A DNA stretch of 64,000 bases from an uncultured Flammeovirgaceae bacterium (GCA_937883755.1 CAKZYA010000048.1:1-64000); one strand, 5' to 3'; positions 26,861-36,221 are shown, counted from the first letter of the stretch. A program made the numbers and translations. Notes: a model not told the origin generated them from the letters alone.

Positions 26861-27487
26861 ATGAATCTATCTATCACTACTATACTGATTATCATTACCG
26901 TAGCCGCAAGCTTATACGCCTGGAATAAGCCGGATCTACTACAACGCTGGATGTTCAACCCTTACGCAGTGCGTTCTCGGCGGGAGTATCATCGCTTTAT
27001 TACCTCCGGGTTTATTCATCAGGATTATCTGCACCTGTTTTTTAATATGTTTACGCTGTACTTTTTCGGTACCATCATTGAGCAGGTGTATGGTGTTATT
27101 TTTGGTGATCTGGGTGGAGTACTTTATGTAGCAATGTATCTCATTGCCATTGTAGTAGCTGACTTTAGTACCTACACCAAGCATAAGAATCATCCAAACT
27201 ATAATTCGTTGGGAGCATCGGGTGGAGTCGCTGCAATAGTATTTAGTGCGATTTTATATGATCCCACTAACGATATTTTACTGTTTGCTATTATTCCTAT
27301 TCCTGGGTTTATGCTGGGAATATTTTTTCTAATTTATTCTTATCAGCGTTCTAAGCAGACCCGCGACCGTATCAACCATGATGCTCACTTGTGGGGAGCT
27401 CTATTCGGAGTAGCGTTTACTATTTTGCTTAATCCGGCCGTAGTTCCCCGATTTATTCAGGAAATTAGTAACTTCCGACTGTTTTAG
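26861..27487 (+). CDS. Rhomboid family intramembrane serine protease
   Basis: A 208-residue membrane protein with about six transmembrane helices. It carries HQDYLHLFFNMFTLYFFG (rhomboid HxxxN region), the catalytic Ser in SLGASGGVAAIV (GxSG) and the catalytic His in DAHLWGALFGVAF. It would cleave single-pass membrane proteins within the bilayer; the substrate is not identifiable here. It stands alone after a repeat-containing gap. Confidence 0.9.
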   Translation: MNLSITTILIIITVAASLYAWNKPDLLQRWMFNPYAVRSRREYHRFITSGFIHQDYLHLFFNMFTLYFFGTIIEQVYGVIFGDLGGVLYVAMYLIAIVVADFSTYTKHKNHPNYNSLGASGGVAAIVFSAILYDPTNDILLFAIIPIPGFMLGIFFLIYSYQRSKQTRDRINHDAHLWGALFGVAFTILLNPAVVPRFIQEISNFRLF

Positions 27488-27659
27488 GCAAAAAGAAGGG
27501 AGCGTAATAGCGTATTGCACCAGAAAATGGGGCTGCGTTTATCTTTCAAAAATTTCCGATAGGTAAATTCAACTTTTCCTTCTCAGCATTCGTATATCCG
27601 ATGCATTGAAAATGCAATGAAAATTTAGTATCATTTGGGAGTATTAACTATCAATCATT

Positions 27660-27947
27660 ATGGCACAATCCAATAACTTCGAGAATAAAGCACGGGAAGC
27701 CCTCAGCGAAATTTTTGAGAAAATAAAAGAACTAGAAGATCAGGCCAAACAGATACGAGTCGATCTAGATAAAAAGTTCGACGAGCAAATGAGCGACCTA
27801 AAGAACAAAGACTCCAAGGTGTACCAAACCTTGGACGATGCAAAACACGCCAGTACTGCGGCATTTTACGATATTCGGCATGGGATAGAAAAAGCCTCAG
27901 AAGCTTTACGCGAAGCCCTTAAAAAAGCATCGTATCACTTTAAATAG
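27660..27947 (+). CDS. Small helical (apolipoprotein/coiled-coil-like) protein
   Basis: A 95-residue, highly charged, almost wholly helical protein without Cys, signal peptide or membrane segment. Heptad-like text ALSEIFEKIKELEDQAKQIRVDLDKKF and a second amphipathic helix GIEKASEALREALKKASYHF suggest a coiled coil or a membrane-surface binder. No family is recognised. It is followed by a decayed reading frame. Confidence 0.65.
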   Translation: MAQSNNFENKAREALSEIFEKIKELEDQAKQIRVDLDKKFDEQMSDLKNKDSKVYQTLDDAKHASTAAFYDIRHGIEKASEALREALKKASYHFK

Positions 27948-27979
27948 TAGAAACTGCTGTTTCTCAGCCTTCTACCTCA

Positions 27980-28184
27980 TTGTCTACTCCGCAGCAGGTT
28001 TACCAGGGAGTGATAAAACTTAGAGAGGCTCATCTACTACCGCCATTACAACAGTGGTTGGATGAAGAAATGGCCTTTCTCAGGCAAGCAAGACAACAGG
28101 CTGATCATTTTTTTTCAAGAGGTCTTGTCAGATGATGAAACTGCCTTCAGGGCTGGGCTCTACCTGCATCGTTACTCCGGATAG
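27980..28184 (+). pseudogene. Frameshifted small gene
   Basis: From a TTG at 27980 a protein-like frame (STPQQVYQGVIKLREAHL...EEMAFLRQARQQADHF) runs to TGA 28133-28135. At an eight-T run (28108-28115), removal of one T would let it continue FFQEVLSDDETAFRAGLYLHRYSG to TAG 28184. The text on both sides reads like one helical protein, so this looks like a gene broken by a homopolymer indel, or a sequencing error at the T run. No family is recognised, and no ATG start is seen. Confidence 0.35.
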
Positions 28185-28269
28185 CTCATTGGTTTCCATT
28201 CCTAATGGTGAGCTTATGAGTCAGTCAGTAGCGCATTGACGAACAAATTATTACCACTGAGGATTACGG

Positions 28270-29364
28270 ATGAACTACCAGGAAAAATATTCAGCCTTAC
28301 GGCAATGCACCTATCTAAATACGGCTAGCTGTGGTTTGTTATCTACTCAAAATCAGCAAGTAATTCAACAGGCTACGCAGCAGTACGCTCAGCAAGGTAG
28401 TATAGGAAGAGATGCCTGGTTTGATGAGTTAGCTACTATACGCCAAGTTTCAGCGGAGTTTATTGGGGCTAATTCTTCTGAGATAGGGTTGATCAACAAT
28501 TTTACCAGCTGTATCTATCAGGTAGCTCAACTGCTACAAGGTCATCGGCGAGTGTTGGTAGTGGCTGATGATTACCCATCGCTGGTACTGCCTTGGCACT
28601 TACTGGGTTTTGAAGTATTCACCATAACTGCTTTACCAGATGGTAGTATTCCGTTGGAAGCTATTGAGCAAAGTATCCGGCAGCACAATATTGAAATTTT
28701 GGCGGTAAGTCATGTGCAGTACAGTAGTGGATTTCAGCTTCCGTTAGATATGCTGAGTCAGATTCGTCAGGAGCAGGGTACTAAATTAGTGGTAGATGCA
28801 ACGCAATCGCTGGGTGTGCTGCCGATCAACTTGCAAGAAACTCCAGTAGACGTGCTGATTGGCAGTGGCTACAAATGGCTTACGGCTGGGTTAGGTAGTG
28901 GAATTCTGTACATCCGTCAGGATCTACACCCAGAATTGAAGCCCAAATTACTGGGTTTTGGTACTGTGGGAAGCAATTTTTCACCGAAATCAATTGATAA
29001 TATTCCATTCACTCCCGAAACTCTAGAAGCTGGACATTATAATTTTTCTAGCTTATTAGCCTTAAGACAAGCCATAAACGAGCTCCAAGAAGTTGGAATC
29101 AGTAGTATATTTGAGAAAGTTATGCAGTTACGAAGCCGACTCGTAGAGCTCCTACCTACTAACATAAAGCTGGTTTCTGACTACGAAGTTGAGCATGCCT
29201 CCAGTATTGTCGTAATTAGTGCCCCAGAAGATGCTGAACAACAACTAAAAATACGGAATATCGTCACCTCAACCCGTCCGCGAGGACTGCGTATCAGTTT
29301 TCATTTCTACAACAACGAACAGCATATAGAGAAACTATGTGTTGCTCTAGCAAACATGGTGTGA
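28270..29364 (+). CDS. Aminotransferase class V-fold PLP enzyme
   Basis: A 364-residue fold-type I PLP enzyme of the class V (cysteine desulfurase / kynureninase-like) group. It has TYLNTASCGLLS at the start, VVDATQSLGVLPINL (PLP-binding Asp and Gln) and the Schiff-base Lys in GSGYKWLTAGLGSGILYI. There is no conserved Cys loop in a C-terminal position that would mark a NifS/SufS desulfurase with certainty, so the substrate remains open. No sulfur or tryptophan pathway genes are next to it. Confidence 0.8.
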   Translation: MNYQEKYSALRQCTYLNTASCGLLSTQNQQVIQQATQQYAQQGSIGRDAWFDELATIRQVSAEFIGANSSEIGLINNFTSCIYQVAQLLQGHRRVLVVADDYPSLVLPWHLLGFEVFTITALPDGSIPLEAIEQSIRQHNIEILAVSHVQYSSGFQLPLDMLSQIRQEQGTKLVVDATQSLGVLPINLQETPVDVLIGSGYKWLTAGLGSGILYIRQDLHPELKPKLLGFGTVGSNFSPKSIDNIPFTPETLEAGHYNFSSLLALRQAINELQEVGISSIFEKVMQLRSRLVELLPTNIKLVSDYEVEHASSIVVISAPEDAEQQLKIRNIVTSTRPRGLRISFHFYNNEQHIEKLCVALANMV

Positions 29365-29407
29365 AACCAACTAACTTGCTTTGCCTTTCTTTATCTTTAG
29401 TTTCATC

Positions 29408-29602
29408 GTGGAAAACAAATCACTTCTTCTGGTTATCATCATTGCGGTGGCAGCAGCTTCGGCATAGTTGCTATTCCGTGCGGTGCTTCAGAAGAGTGAA
29501 CATCCTATTGCGTTTGAGCTGTTTGTGGTTCTGATTGGGGTGAGCATTACTGTTTTGCTACGCCGACAGACGGTAGGTGAGTTGCGTAAGGAGGAAAATT
29601 AA
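29408..29602 (+). pseudogene. Small two-helix membrane protein with an in-frame TAG
   Basis: From GTG 29408 the frame reads (V)ENKSLLLVIIIAVAAASA, then TAG (29465-29467), then LLFRAVLQKSEHPIAFELFVVLIGVSITVLLRR...KEEN to TAA 29602. The two parts make a convincing 64-codon protein with two membrane helices, broken only by the amber codon inside the first helix. It is either a recently inactivated gene, a sequencing error or, least likely, a read-through product. The ORF track missed it because of the stop. Confidence 0.55.
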
Positions 29603-29660
29603 TTGAGAGTTCATACGGTCATTTTGCAGAGTAATGAGAATTTGGATATTGAATAGCGGG

Positions 29661-29700
29661 GAGTAAGGAGTAGGAAACTGTACTCCAAGCGCCTAAATCC
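29661..29700. repeat. Intergenic nested inverted repeat
   Basis: A perfect GGAGTA-GGAAACTG-TACTCC hairpin (29667-29686) lies inside a GGGGA/TCCCC pair. It falls in the 186-base gap before the small membrane protein gene. It resembles the other palindromic intergenic elements of this window. No T-tract follows. Confidence 0.4.
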
Positions 29701-29788
29701 CCGCACCACGCCAGAAACTTGTAAAATCCCTGAACCAAATGCTTGTACACTCCCTTTTACCTAAGAAATATTTGTAGAGTAAAGTGTT

Positions 29789-29992
29789 ATGGAGAATTCA
29801 ACTGACAAGAAAGATCAAAATAGTTTAAAGGATTATTTTGCATTTGGGGAGGTGTTTGGTTACTTCTTTCGTAAAAAAGACCCGAACCGAAAGACAAATT
29901 TTAACTTGCGAATGATGCACGGTATTAATAAAATATCGATTATTATGTTTTTACTAGGGATTATTTTCCTGATTATCAAAAATGTGTTTTAG
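29789..29992 (+). CDS. Small membrane protein, DUF6728-like
   Basis: A 67-residue protein with a charged N-terminal half containing DYFAFGEVFGYFFRKKDPNR and FNLRMMHGINKISI, then one transmembrane helix (IIMFLLGIIFLIIKNVF). The text matches what I recall of the Bacteroidota-specific DUF6728 family, whose function is unknown. Its TAG overlaps the GTG start of the next gene by one base (TAGTG), so translation is coupled. Confidence 0.75.
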   Translation: MENSTDKKDQNSLKDYFAFGEVFGYFFRKKDPNRKTNFNLRMMHGINKISIIMFLLGIIFLIIKNVF

Positions 29993-30348
29993 TGGATATT
30001 GAAGCCTACCGTCAGTACTGTCTGGCTAAACCTGGGGTTACTGAATCCTTTCCGTTTGATGAAGAAGTACTAGTATTTAAGGTGATGAACAAGATGTTTG
30101 CCCTGACGGATGTCACGCTATTTACTAGTATTAATCTAAAATGTGACCCCGAACGAGCAGTAGAGCTACGGGAGCAGTACCCAGCGGTACAACCGGGTTA
30201 TCATATGAATAAAAAGCACTGGAATACGGTGCTAATAGACGGAACTATAGGCGATAAGTTAATTACTGAGTGGATTGATCACTCATATGATTTGATCGTA
30301 GCCAGTCTACCCAAAAAACTGCGAGAAGAATTAGCTACTCTATCATGA
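29992..30348 (+). CDS. MmcQ/YjbR family protein
   Basis: A 118-residue protein of the YjbR/MmcQ fold (double-wing DNA-binding-like). It begins DIEAYRQYCLAKPGVTESFPF and has ALTDVTLFTSINLKCDPERAVELRE, GYHMNKKHWNTV and a final LITEWIDHSYDLIVASLPKKLREEL, all usual in this family. The start is a GTG overlapping the stop of the previous gene. The molecular function of the family is unsettled. Confidence 0.85.
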   Translation: MDIEAYRQYCLAKPGVTESFPFDEEVLVFKVMNKMFALTDVTLFTSINLKCDPERAVELREQYPAVQPGYHMNKKHWNTVLIDGTIGDKLITEWIDHSYDLIVASLPKKLREELATLS

Positions 30349-30944
30349 GTGAATCAGCATCACCAACTTGGTTGGCTTTAGGCGATTCCTACACCATTGG
30401 CGAAGCAGTTCCCTTGCATTTACGCTGGCCACATCAACTCACTCGACAGCTTAATTTCTCTAATCCACAGTACCTAGCCACCACTGGCTGGACAACTCGC
30501 GATCTGCTCAATGCTATTCCCGAGACCTTCTTTTCGCCACCCTACACTTGGGTCTCTTTACTTATTGGAGTAAATAACCAGTATCAAGGACTAGATATTT
30601 CTCTTTATCCCGAAGAGTTCATGAACCTGTTAAAATTCGCCATCTCCCAAACGACCGATGCCCGGCACGTGCTGATACTTTCCATTCCTGATTACAGTAT
30701 AACTCCTTTTGCCCAAGATAAAGATACAGCAAAGATTCAGCTAGAAATCGAGAAATATAACCAAACTAATCGCCAGATAGCCGAAGAATACGGAGTTCAT
30801 TATTGCAATATCACCTCTATCTCTCAGCAAGTTGCCGAAGATAGCAGCCTAATTGCCGAAGATGGTCTACACCCTTCAGGTAGAATGTATAAGTTGTGGG
30901 TAGAGAAAATTTTGCTAGAAACTCCGTTGGCTAATTTCAGCTAG
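30345..30944 (+). CDS. SGNH/GDSL hydrolase
   Basis: A 199-residue esterase/lipase-like hydrolase. Block I LALGDSYTIGEAV carries the nucleophile Ser, LLIGVNNQYQG gives the GxN block, and EDGLHPSG near the C-terminus gives the Asp/His pair. No signal peptide is present, so it acts in the cytoplasm. It overlaps the MmcQ-like gene by 4 bases (ATGA) as the third gene of a coupled operon. Confidence 0.9.
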   Translation: MSESASPTWLALGDSYTIGEAVPLHLRWPHQLTRQLNFSNPQYLATTGWTTRDLLNAIPETFFSPPYTWVSLLIGVNNQYQGLDISLYPEEFMNLLKFAISQTTDARHVLILSIPDYSITPFAQDKDTAKIQLEIEKYNQTNRQIAEEYGVHYCNITSISQQVAEDSSLIAEDGLHPSGRMYKLWVEKILLETPLANFS

Positions 30945-31106
30945 CTCTTTTACCCTGATGTCTCATTCTATCGCACCAAAGGCGCAAAATCATAATTTAA
31001 AGAACACCAACCAGCGAAAAACCGTTAAGTGAATACTTAGCGATTCTCATTGGATTCGCTCTGGAATATTGATAGCTTTGTCTTTTATCTGCAAAATTTC
31101 TGTGCT

Positions 31107-32174
31107 ATGGTATCAACAATAGAAATCCCCGTAACTCGCGCTTCACAATCCAAAATCAATCAGGTTGATTTTCAGAATATTCAGTTTGGAAAAATCTACT
31201 CCGATCATATGTTTATTGCCGACTACGATGGCAAGCAGTGGGGCGATTTACGTATTGAACCGTTCGAGAACCTCACGATGAGTCCGGCTACCTCAGTGTT
31301 GCACTATGGTCAGTCTATTTTTGAAGGCCTGAAAGCCTACAAGAACGAAGCAGGTGAGGCTATGATTTTTCGCCCTGATCGAAATGCGGCGCGTTTCAAT
31401 AAGTCGGCAGTGAGAATGTGCATGCCCGAAATACCAGAAGATATTTTCTTGAATGGCCTACGTGAACTAATAAAACTTGATCAAGATTGGGTTCCTGATC
31501 GGGTCGGCACATCGCTCTATATTCGTCCGTTCATGATTGCTACCGACGAATATATTGGGGTACGTCCGTCGCAAACCTACCGCTTTATGATCTTCACTGG
31601 TCCAGTAGGTGCTTATTACAGCAAGCCAGTAAAAGTAAAAGTGGAAAAACAGTTTGTTCGGGCAGCTGACGGCGGAACTGGATTTGCCAAAACCGCCGGT
31701 AACTATGCCGGATCATTGTATCCTGCTCAATTGGCAGTTCAGGAAGGCTATGATCAACTGATGTGGACAGATGCCAAAGAAAACAAATACATTGAGGAAG
31801 CAGGTACTATGAACCTGATGCTGGTTATTGATAACACTTTGCTCACCCCACCTACTAGCGGGACTATTCTGGACGGCATCACCCGCGATAGTATTCTGAC
31901 GCTTGCTCGAGATTGGGGTATGAAGGTAGAAGTTCGTAAAGTATCGGTTACTGAAATTGTTCAAGCTATTGAGCAAAACCGCTTACAGGAAGCCTTCGGT
32001 GCCGGAACCGCCGCTACTGTAGCCCACATTCAGACTATCGCTAACGATGGTATCGATTATGAACTACCATCTATTGAGAACCGTGAATTTTCCAATAAGG
32101 TGCTCAAAGCATTGGATGATATAAAGTACGGGCGCGTAGAAGACACTCATAATTGGGTGATGAAGGTAGATTAA
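31107..32174 (+). CDS. ilvE: Branched-chain amino acid aminotransferase
   Basis: A 355-residue class IV PLP aminotransferase that moves amino groups between Leu/Ile/Val and 2-oxoglutarate. Seen are SVLHYGQSIFEGLKAY, YIRPFMIATDEYIGV and the PLP Lys within GTGFAKTAGNYAGSLYPAQ. The late part EEAGTMNLM...DGITRDSIL binds the cofactor phosphate. The ORF-track start at 31050 is a TTG; ATG 31107 fits the family N-terminus. It could feed the leucine catabolic cluster at 11-18 kb, but it is not linked to it. Confidence 0.93.
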   Translation: MVSTIEIPVTRASQSKINQVDFQNIQFGKIYSDHMFIADYDGKQWGDLRIEPFENLTMSPATSVLHYGQSIFEGLKAYKNEAGEAMIFRPDRNAARFNKSAVRMCMPEIPEDIFLNGLRELIKLDQDWVPDRVGTSLYIRPFMIATDEYIGVRPSQTYRFMIFTGPVGAYYSKPVKVKVEKQFVRAADGGTGFAKTAGNYAGSLYPAQLAVQEGYDQLMWTDAKENKYIEEAGTMNLMLVIDNTLLTPPTSGTILDGITRDSILTLARDWGMKVEVRKVSVTEIVQAIEQNRLQEAFGAGTAATVAHIQTIANDGIDYELPSIENREFSNKVLKALDDIKYGRVEDTHNWVMKVD

Positions 32175-32227
32175 TAATGATTAATGAGAATACATTTTAG
32201 TCATTATTCATCAATTACTAATCATTA
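32175..32227. repeat. Intergenic palindromic repeat, related copy near 50.2 kb
   Basis: TAATGATTA (32175-32183) and TAATCATTA (32219-32227) form a 9-bp inverted repeat around ATGAGAATACATTTTAGTCATTATTCATC. A similar text TAATGATTAGTGAGCAATACATT...CATCATTCATTA occurs at about 50184-50224. The two look like copies of one short dispersed element lying between genes. Confidence 0.55.
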
Positions 32228-32235
32228 ATATAAGC

Positions 32236-33313
32236 ATGACCACAGACCAGTTGAAAGACTTGAAAGCCAGAGTAGAGGCTTTAAGGGGGTATCTTTGACT
32301 ACGATCATAAGAAAGCCGAAATAGATGATGAGCAGAAACTAACACTACAACCCGATTTCTGGAACGATCCGCAGGAAGCCGAAAAGGTGATGAAAAGCAT
32401 CCAGACCAAAAAGGTTTGGACTGATAGTTACGAAAAGGCTAAAACCGCTTACGACGATTTAGAAACGCTATACGAATTCTACGAGATGGATGAGGTAAGC
32501 GAAGCAGATATTGAGCAGGAACGACAGAAAGCTGAGAAAGTAATTGAAGATCTGGAGTTCAGAAAAATGCTGAGTGGGGAAGAAGACCAACTTAGTGCAG
32601 TGCTCCAGATTAATCCCGGAGCGGGAGGTACTGAAAGTCAGGATTGGGCGGAGATGCTAATGCGGATGTACATTATGTGGGGTGAAAAAAACGGCTACGC
32701 GGTGAAGCAGGTAGACTTTCAACCTGGCGATACTGCGGGTATAAAATCCGTGACCCTCGAGTTTGGTGGCGACTTTGCATACGGCAACTTAAAATCTGAG
32801 AACGGGGTACACCGACTAGTACGGATTTCTCCATTCAATGCTAACGGAAAACGACAAACTTCTTTTGCCTCAGCCTATGTTTACCCAGTAGTAGATGATT
32901 CTATTGAAATTGAAGTAAACCCCGCCGATATTACCTGGGAAACGTACCGTTCGGGTGGGGCCGGAGGGCAGAATGTAAACAAGGTAGAAACCGCGGTTCG
33001 CTTACGCCACGCACCTTCGGGAATCATTGTAGAGTGCCAGCAGGAGCGTTCTCAGTTGCAGAACAAAGAAAAAGCTATGCAATTGCTTAAATCACGCTTG
33101 TACCAGCAAGAAATTGAACGTCGCAACCAGGAGCGAGATGAGATTGAAAGCAATAAAAGCAATATTGATTTTGGCTCTCAAATTCGTAACTACGTATTAC
33201 ATCCCTATAAGCTGGTAAAAGATGTCCGCACCGGAACCGAGACTTCTGATGTACAAGCAGTCCTGAATGGAGACTTAGATGCGTTCATCAAAGCCTATTT
33301 GATGGAGCAGTAG
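32236..33313 (+). CDS. prfB: Peptide chain release factor 2 (programmed +1 frameshift)
   Basis: Release factor RF2, which ends translation at UGA and UAA. The ORF track gives only the main frame. The real start is ATG 32236 ([20 protein letters not shown]), 20 codons that run into an in-frame TGA. A +1 shift at CTT-TGA-C joins them to the 338-residue main frame for a total of about 358 residues, normal for RF2. The main part has [18 protein letters not shown], the SPF tripeptide in RISPFNANG for stop-codon reading, and the GGQ loop in [17 protein letters not shown] for peptide release. Confidence 0.95.
32284..32299 (+). promoter_or_regulatory. prfB autoregulatory frameshift site
   Basis: The text AGGGGGTATCTTTGAC contains an internal Shine-Dalgarno-like AGGGGG (32284-32289), a 3-base spacer and CTT-TGA-C with the TGA at 32296-32298. 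This is the classic RF2 feedback site: low RF2 lets the ribosome slip +1 at CUU and make more RF2. Confidence 0.95.
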
Positions 33314-33363
33314 GGGAGATGTAGACGCTCTATGTTCTAGTAAGAAGAGATCAAGAGTTAAGA

Positions 33364-35784
33364 TCAAAACTCATAAGTCAGCGATACTAAGTAATTCCGT
33401 CCGATCTCATCAGCAAAGTAGCGAAGACGGTCAGTGTAATTTCGATATGAGGTATTCAATACATTGGTTACCTGTACCCCTAGCGTAAAACGATTGATCT
33501 GTCCTGACCAGCTTAGGTCAAGTAGGAAATATCCGTCGGGTGGAGGCAAAATATCAAATATAGCGTCGTTTTCAGTAAAGAGATCTTGCTCACCTTGTTC
33601 AGCCTCCAGTAAAGCTTGTACCGGAATGACTCTCGGAGCCTGAAACTGTTGAAAAGTGTAACTGGTGTTGATGTTCCAATGGGATTCGTCCAGGATGCCC
33701 CATTTACCTAATTTTTGAGATAGTTGATACTGAATATTTGCTGGTGGCAGGCCAACAAAATATTCGTTACGGGTCAGGTTTTTGGCCCAAATGTAGCTTC
33801 CCTGAAGTTTCGAAGATAATCGGTAAGCATGTTGCAACGTCGTACTAGCATCCAGTCCCATTAGTAGGGCATCATCTTGGTCGTAAATGAAAAAAGGAAA
33901 TGCTCCCCGAATGGTTTGGGTAATTCCTGCGGGCTTATTGTAAATGTAGTTTTGGATGTAGTTGACGTAAACCGTAATCTCAGTTTGTTGGCTTTCGCGA
34001 AGAGATTCATAAGTGCCAATCCACTTGATACCCACTTCGGAAGGAACGGCGCGGTCTTGTTCATTTAAAACATCATCGGTATTGATTGAGCCGTTTTCCT
34101 GATAGTTGTATCTCCACAGCCCATACTCAATAGAAGCCTGATGGCGACCAAAGCTGTACAATTCTGATATATTGGGTGGGCGCCAAGCAGTGCCAATATT
34201 AGATCGAAAAGTTTGATAATCAGAGAGTTGCTTAACTATCCCGAAGGTGGCAGTTACGTTCTGAAAGCTTAGATTATTACGATACACATCATTACGCGAG
34301 TTTCGCCCCCGAATAGACATGGTTTGATAATCGTAACGAATGCCTCCCTCGAGCCAGTCATCCCCGATAGGGCGACGTTCAATTAAGTAAATGCCAATTC
34401 GGTTAGCGTTGTAGTTAGGAATAAATGGAATAGTATTAGTGCCGGGTAAGTTATTATTATCTTGTACTAAGCCCTGCAAACCTACTCGGCCTTCCCACTG
34501 CCTCACCGAAGGGTGCTCCCAGGCAGCATCCAGCGAGTGGGAAACAAGTTCTAAATCAATGGCGGGACGAAGATTGTTAGTGCCCCGCCGCACATCAAAC
34601 TCCTGCCGATTATTTTGCTGAACCGCGTACTGCACTTCTACCGACTGCTTATCGCCAAACCACTGTCCCCGCACTTTTGCAACATTATGCTGTACTCGCT
34701 GGCGGGGATTGCCAATGCCATATGAAAACGGACGGGTCAATGGTGGGGGAGATTGCTCAATCGCGTTGACTAAATCTTCCAAACTGCCAGTAACTGCACT
34801 TCGTAAAATACCCAGCTCCTGATTAAAGTGGCTGAAGTGGGTAACTATATCAAAATTACCGTAGTGGAATCGAGCCGTGAGTGCCCCACTTTGCTCTCGC
34901 TTCCCAGTATTAGTTAGCTGGTAGTCTGGGCTATTTAAATCACCTTGTTGAACTAGTGAAGCTTGTCCCATCAGGGCAATTCGGTGAAACCCTTTTTGCA
35001 GTTGCACTGTACCTTCGCCTGACCGCCCGTTAGATTGTCCCACTGCCTGAATCTCACCCTGAATGGGAGTGAGGAAGTCTAGTTTAGGAGGTTCAATAAG
35101 CAATACTCCACCTAACGCTTCAGGACCATAGCGAACGGTAGCAGCTCCTTTTACTACTTTAACATTTTGTGCCAAGGAAGGATCAATCTCTGGCGCATGT
35201 TCAGTGCCCCAGTTCTGAAATTCGTGGCGTACCCCATTATTTACAATTAGCACTCGGTTGCTGTGCAGACCGTGAATAATAGGTTTTACAATGTTTTGTC
35301 CTGTCTTTAACCCGGATACACCGCTAATTCTACTAGCCAAATCCCCTAATGATTGTGATTGGTACGTATTTAATTCCTGCGCCGACAGTCCACTTATCGA
35401 GCCCGAAAAAAGCTCACCAGTAAGGGCCTCATCTTCTATCACCACACTTTTCAGTGTTAGGCTGTCGGGAGCCAGTAGAATCCTGGGATTTTTATGAAAT
35501 GGGTCATGATGATGGATAGCCGTTTTGTACCCAACGAAGGAGACAATCAGATCAAACTCCCGAGGGCAGATTTGAGTAATCCGAAAATAGCCTTGCTCAT
35601 CGGTTACTGTACCCTGAGATGTTCCATCAATCTGCACAGAGGCAAATGCTAATGGCTGCTCATTACTAAGGTCAAGCACTTGTCCGGCTACCTGATACTG
35701 ACAAGAATCGGGTGGAGTAGCTTCAGACTGGTGGATAGCCAACAAGTTGAGTGCAACAAAAATCCAGTAACCGTATTTTCTCAT
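33364..35784 (-). CDS. TonB-dependent receptor, Fur-linked
   Basis: An 806-residue outer-membrane receptor. It has a signal peptide, then a carboxypeptidase-regulatory-like domain (VAGQVLDLSNEQPLAFASVQI...VSFVGYKT). A plug follows with LIVNNGVRHEFQNWGTEHAPEIDP and VKVVKGAATVRYGPEALGGVL. The rest is a 22-strand barrel ending in the aromatic YLVSLTYEF. The short HHHDPFH stretch after the first domain could bind metal. ATG 35784 overlaps the Fur gene stop by 4 bases (ATGA) and replaces the GTG two codons earlier. Coupling to a Fur/Zur-type repressor points to metal or metal-chelate uptake, zinc or iron. Confidence 0.9.
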   Translation of the reverse strand: MRKYGYWIFVALNLLAIHQSEATPPDSCQYQVAGQVLDLSNEQPLAFASVQIDGTSQGTVTDEQGYFRITQICPREFDLIVSFVGYKTAIHHHDPFHKNPRILLAPDSLTLKSVVIEDEALTGELFSGSISGLSAQELNTYQSQSLGDLASRISGVSGLKTGQNIVKPIIHGLHSNRVLIVNNGVRHEFQNWGTEHAPEIDPSLAQNVKVVKGAATVRYGPEALGGVLLIEPPKLDFLTPIQGEIQAVGQSNGRSGEGTVQLQKGFHRIALMGQASLVQQGDLNSPDYQLTNTGKREQSGALTARFHYGNFDIVTHFSHFNQELGILRSAVTGSLEDLVNAIEQSPPPLTRPFSYGIGNPRQRVQHNVAKVRGQWFGDKQSVEVQYAVQQNNRQEFDVRRGTNNLRPAIDLELVSHSLDAAWEHPSVRQWEGRVGLQGLVQDNNNLPGTNTIPFIPNYNANRIGIYLIERRPIGDDWLEGGIRYDYQTMSIRGRNSRNDVYRNNLSFQNVTATFGIVKQLSDYQTFRSNIGTAWRPPNISELYSFGRHQASIEYGLWRYNYQENGSINTDDVLNEQDRAVPSEVGIKWIGTYESLRESQQTEITVYVNYIQNYIYNKPAGITQTIRGAFPFFIYDQDDALLMGLDASTTLQHAYRLSSKLQGSYIWAKNLTRNEYFVGLPPANIQYQLSQKLGKWGILDESHWNINTSYTFQQFQAPRVIPVQALLEAEQGEQDLFTENDAIFDILPPPDGYFLLDLSWSGQINRFTLGVQVTNVLNTSYRNYTDRLRYFADEIGRNYLVSLTYEF

Positions 35785-36221
35785 TGGCACTCAGGACATT
35801 GTCCTTTTACTAGTAGGGCGACTTCACTAGTCTGATAATTTTCGGGTAACGTAACTTCAGGTACTAAGTTGTCAGGTAGGCACTTGGTGCGCCCGCAAGC
35901 GGTGCAGGTAAAATGGATATGTTCAGCATGGTGAGTTCTCGTTGCAGTTTCCTTATCCGTCAGTAATTGGCGAATCTCGTCGGAAAGCCCAAAGTACGCC
36001 AGCCCACCATCGTGCGGAATCAGGTGTAAAATACCTTTCTCAATAAAAGTATGAAGGGTGCGATAGAGGGTTACCCGATCGTACTGAGGAAGCTGATTTT
36101 CCAGGTCTTTGGCTGATAGCGCGTAGCTTGAGGCAAGAAAAAGCTGAATCACATCGCAGCGTCCTGAAGTTACCCGAAGTTGATGGTGGTGCAGTATCTC
36201 TTTTACAGAAGGAGTATCCAT
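35781..36221 (-). CDS. Fur-family metal-dependent repressor
   Basis: A 146-residue Fur-fold regulator. It has an N-terminal winged helix (LRVTSGRCDVIQLFL, YDRVTLYRTLHTFIEKGILHLI), a His-rich region THHAEHIHF and structural zinc cysteines CTACGRTKC plus the terminal CPEC. The C-x2-C pairs fit Fur or Zur; the sensed metal is not certain. It is the first gene of a two-gene operon with a TonB receptor, and so probably represses its own transcript when the metal is plentiful. The 5' gap to 36398 is AT-rich. Confidence 0.9.
   Translation of the reverse strand: MDTPSVKEILHHHQLRVTSGRCDVIQLFLASSYALSAKDLENQLPQYDRVTLYRTLHTFIEKGILHLIPHDGGLAYFGLSDEIRQLLTDKETATRTHHAEHIHFTCTACGRTKCLPDNLVPEVTLPENYQTSEVALLVKGQCPECQ

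Noticed and set aside
29337-29534. ORF-track entry of 65 residues (MCCSSKHGV...)
   Set aside because: It is out of frame with the convincing two-helix membrane protein at 29408-29602 and has low protein-like character.
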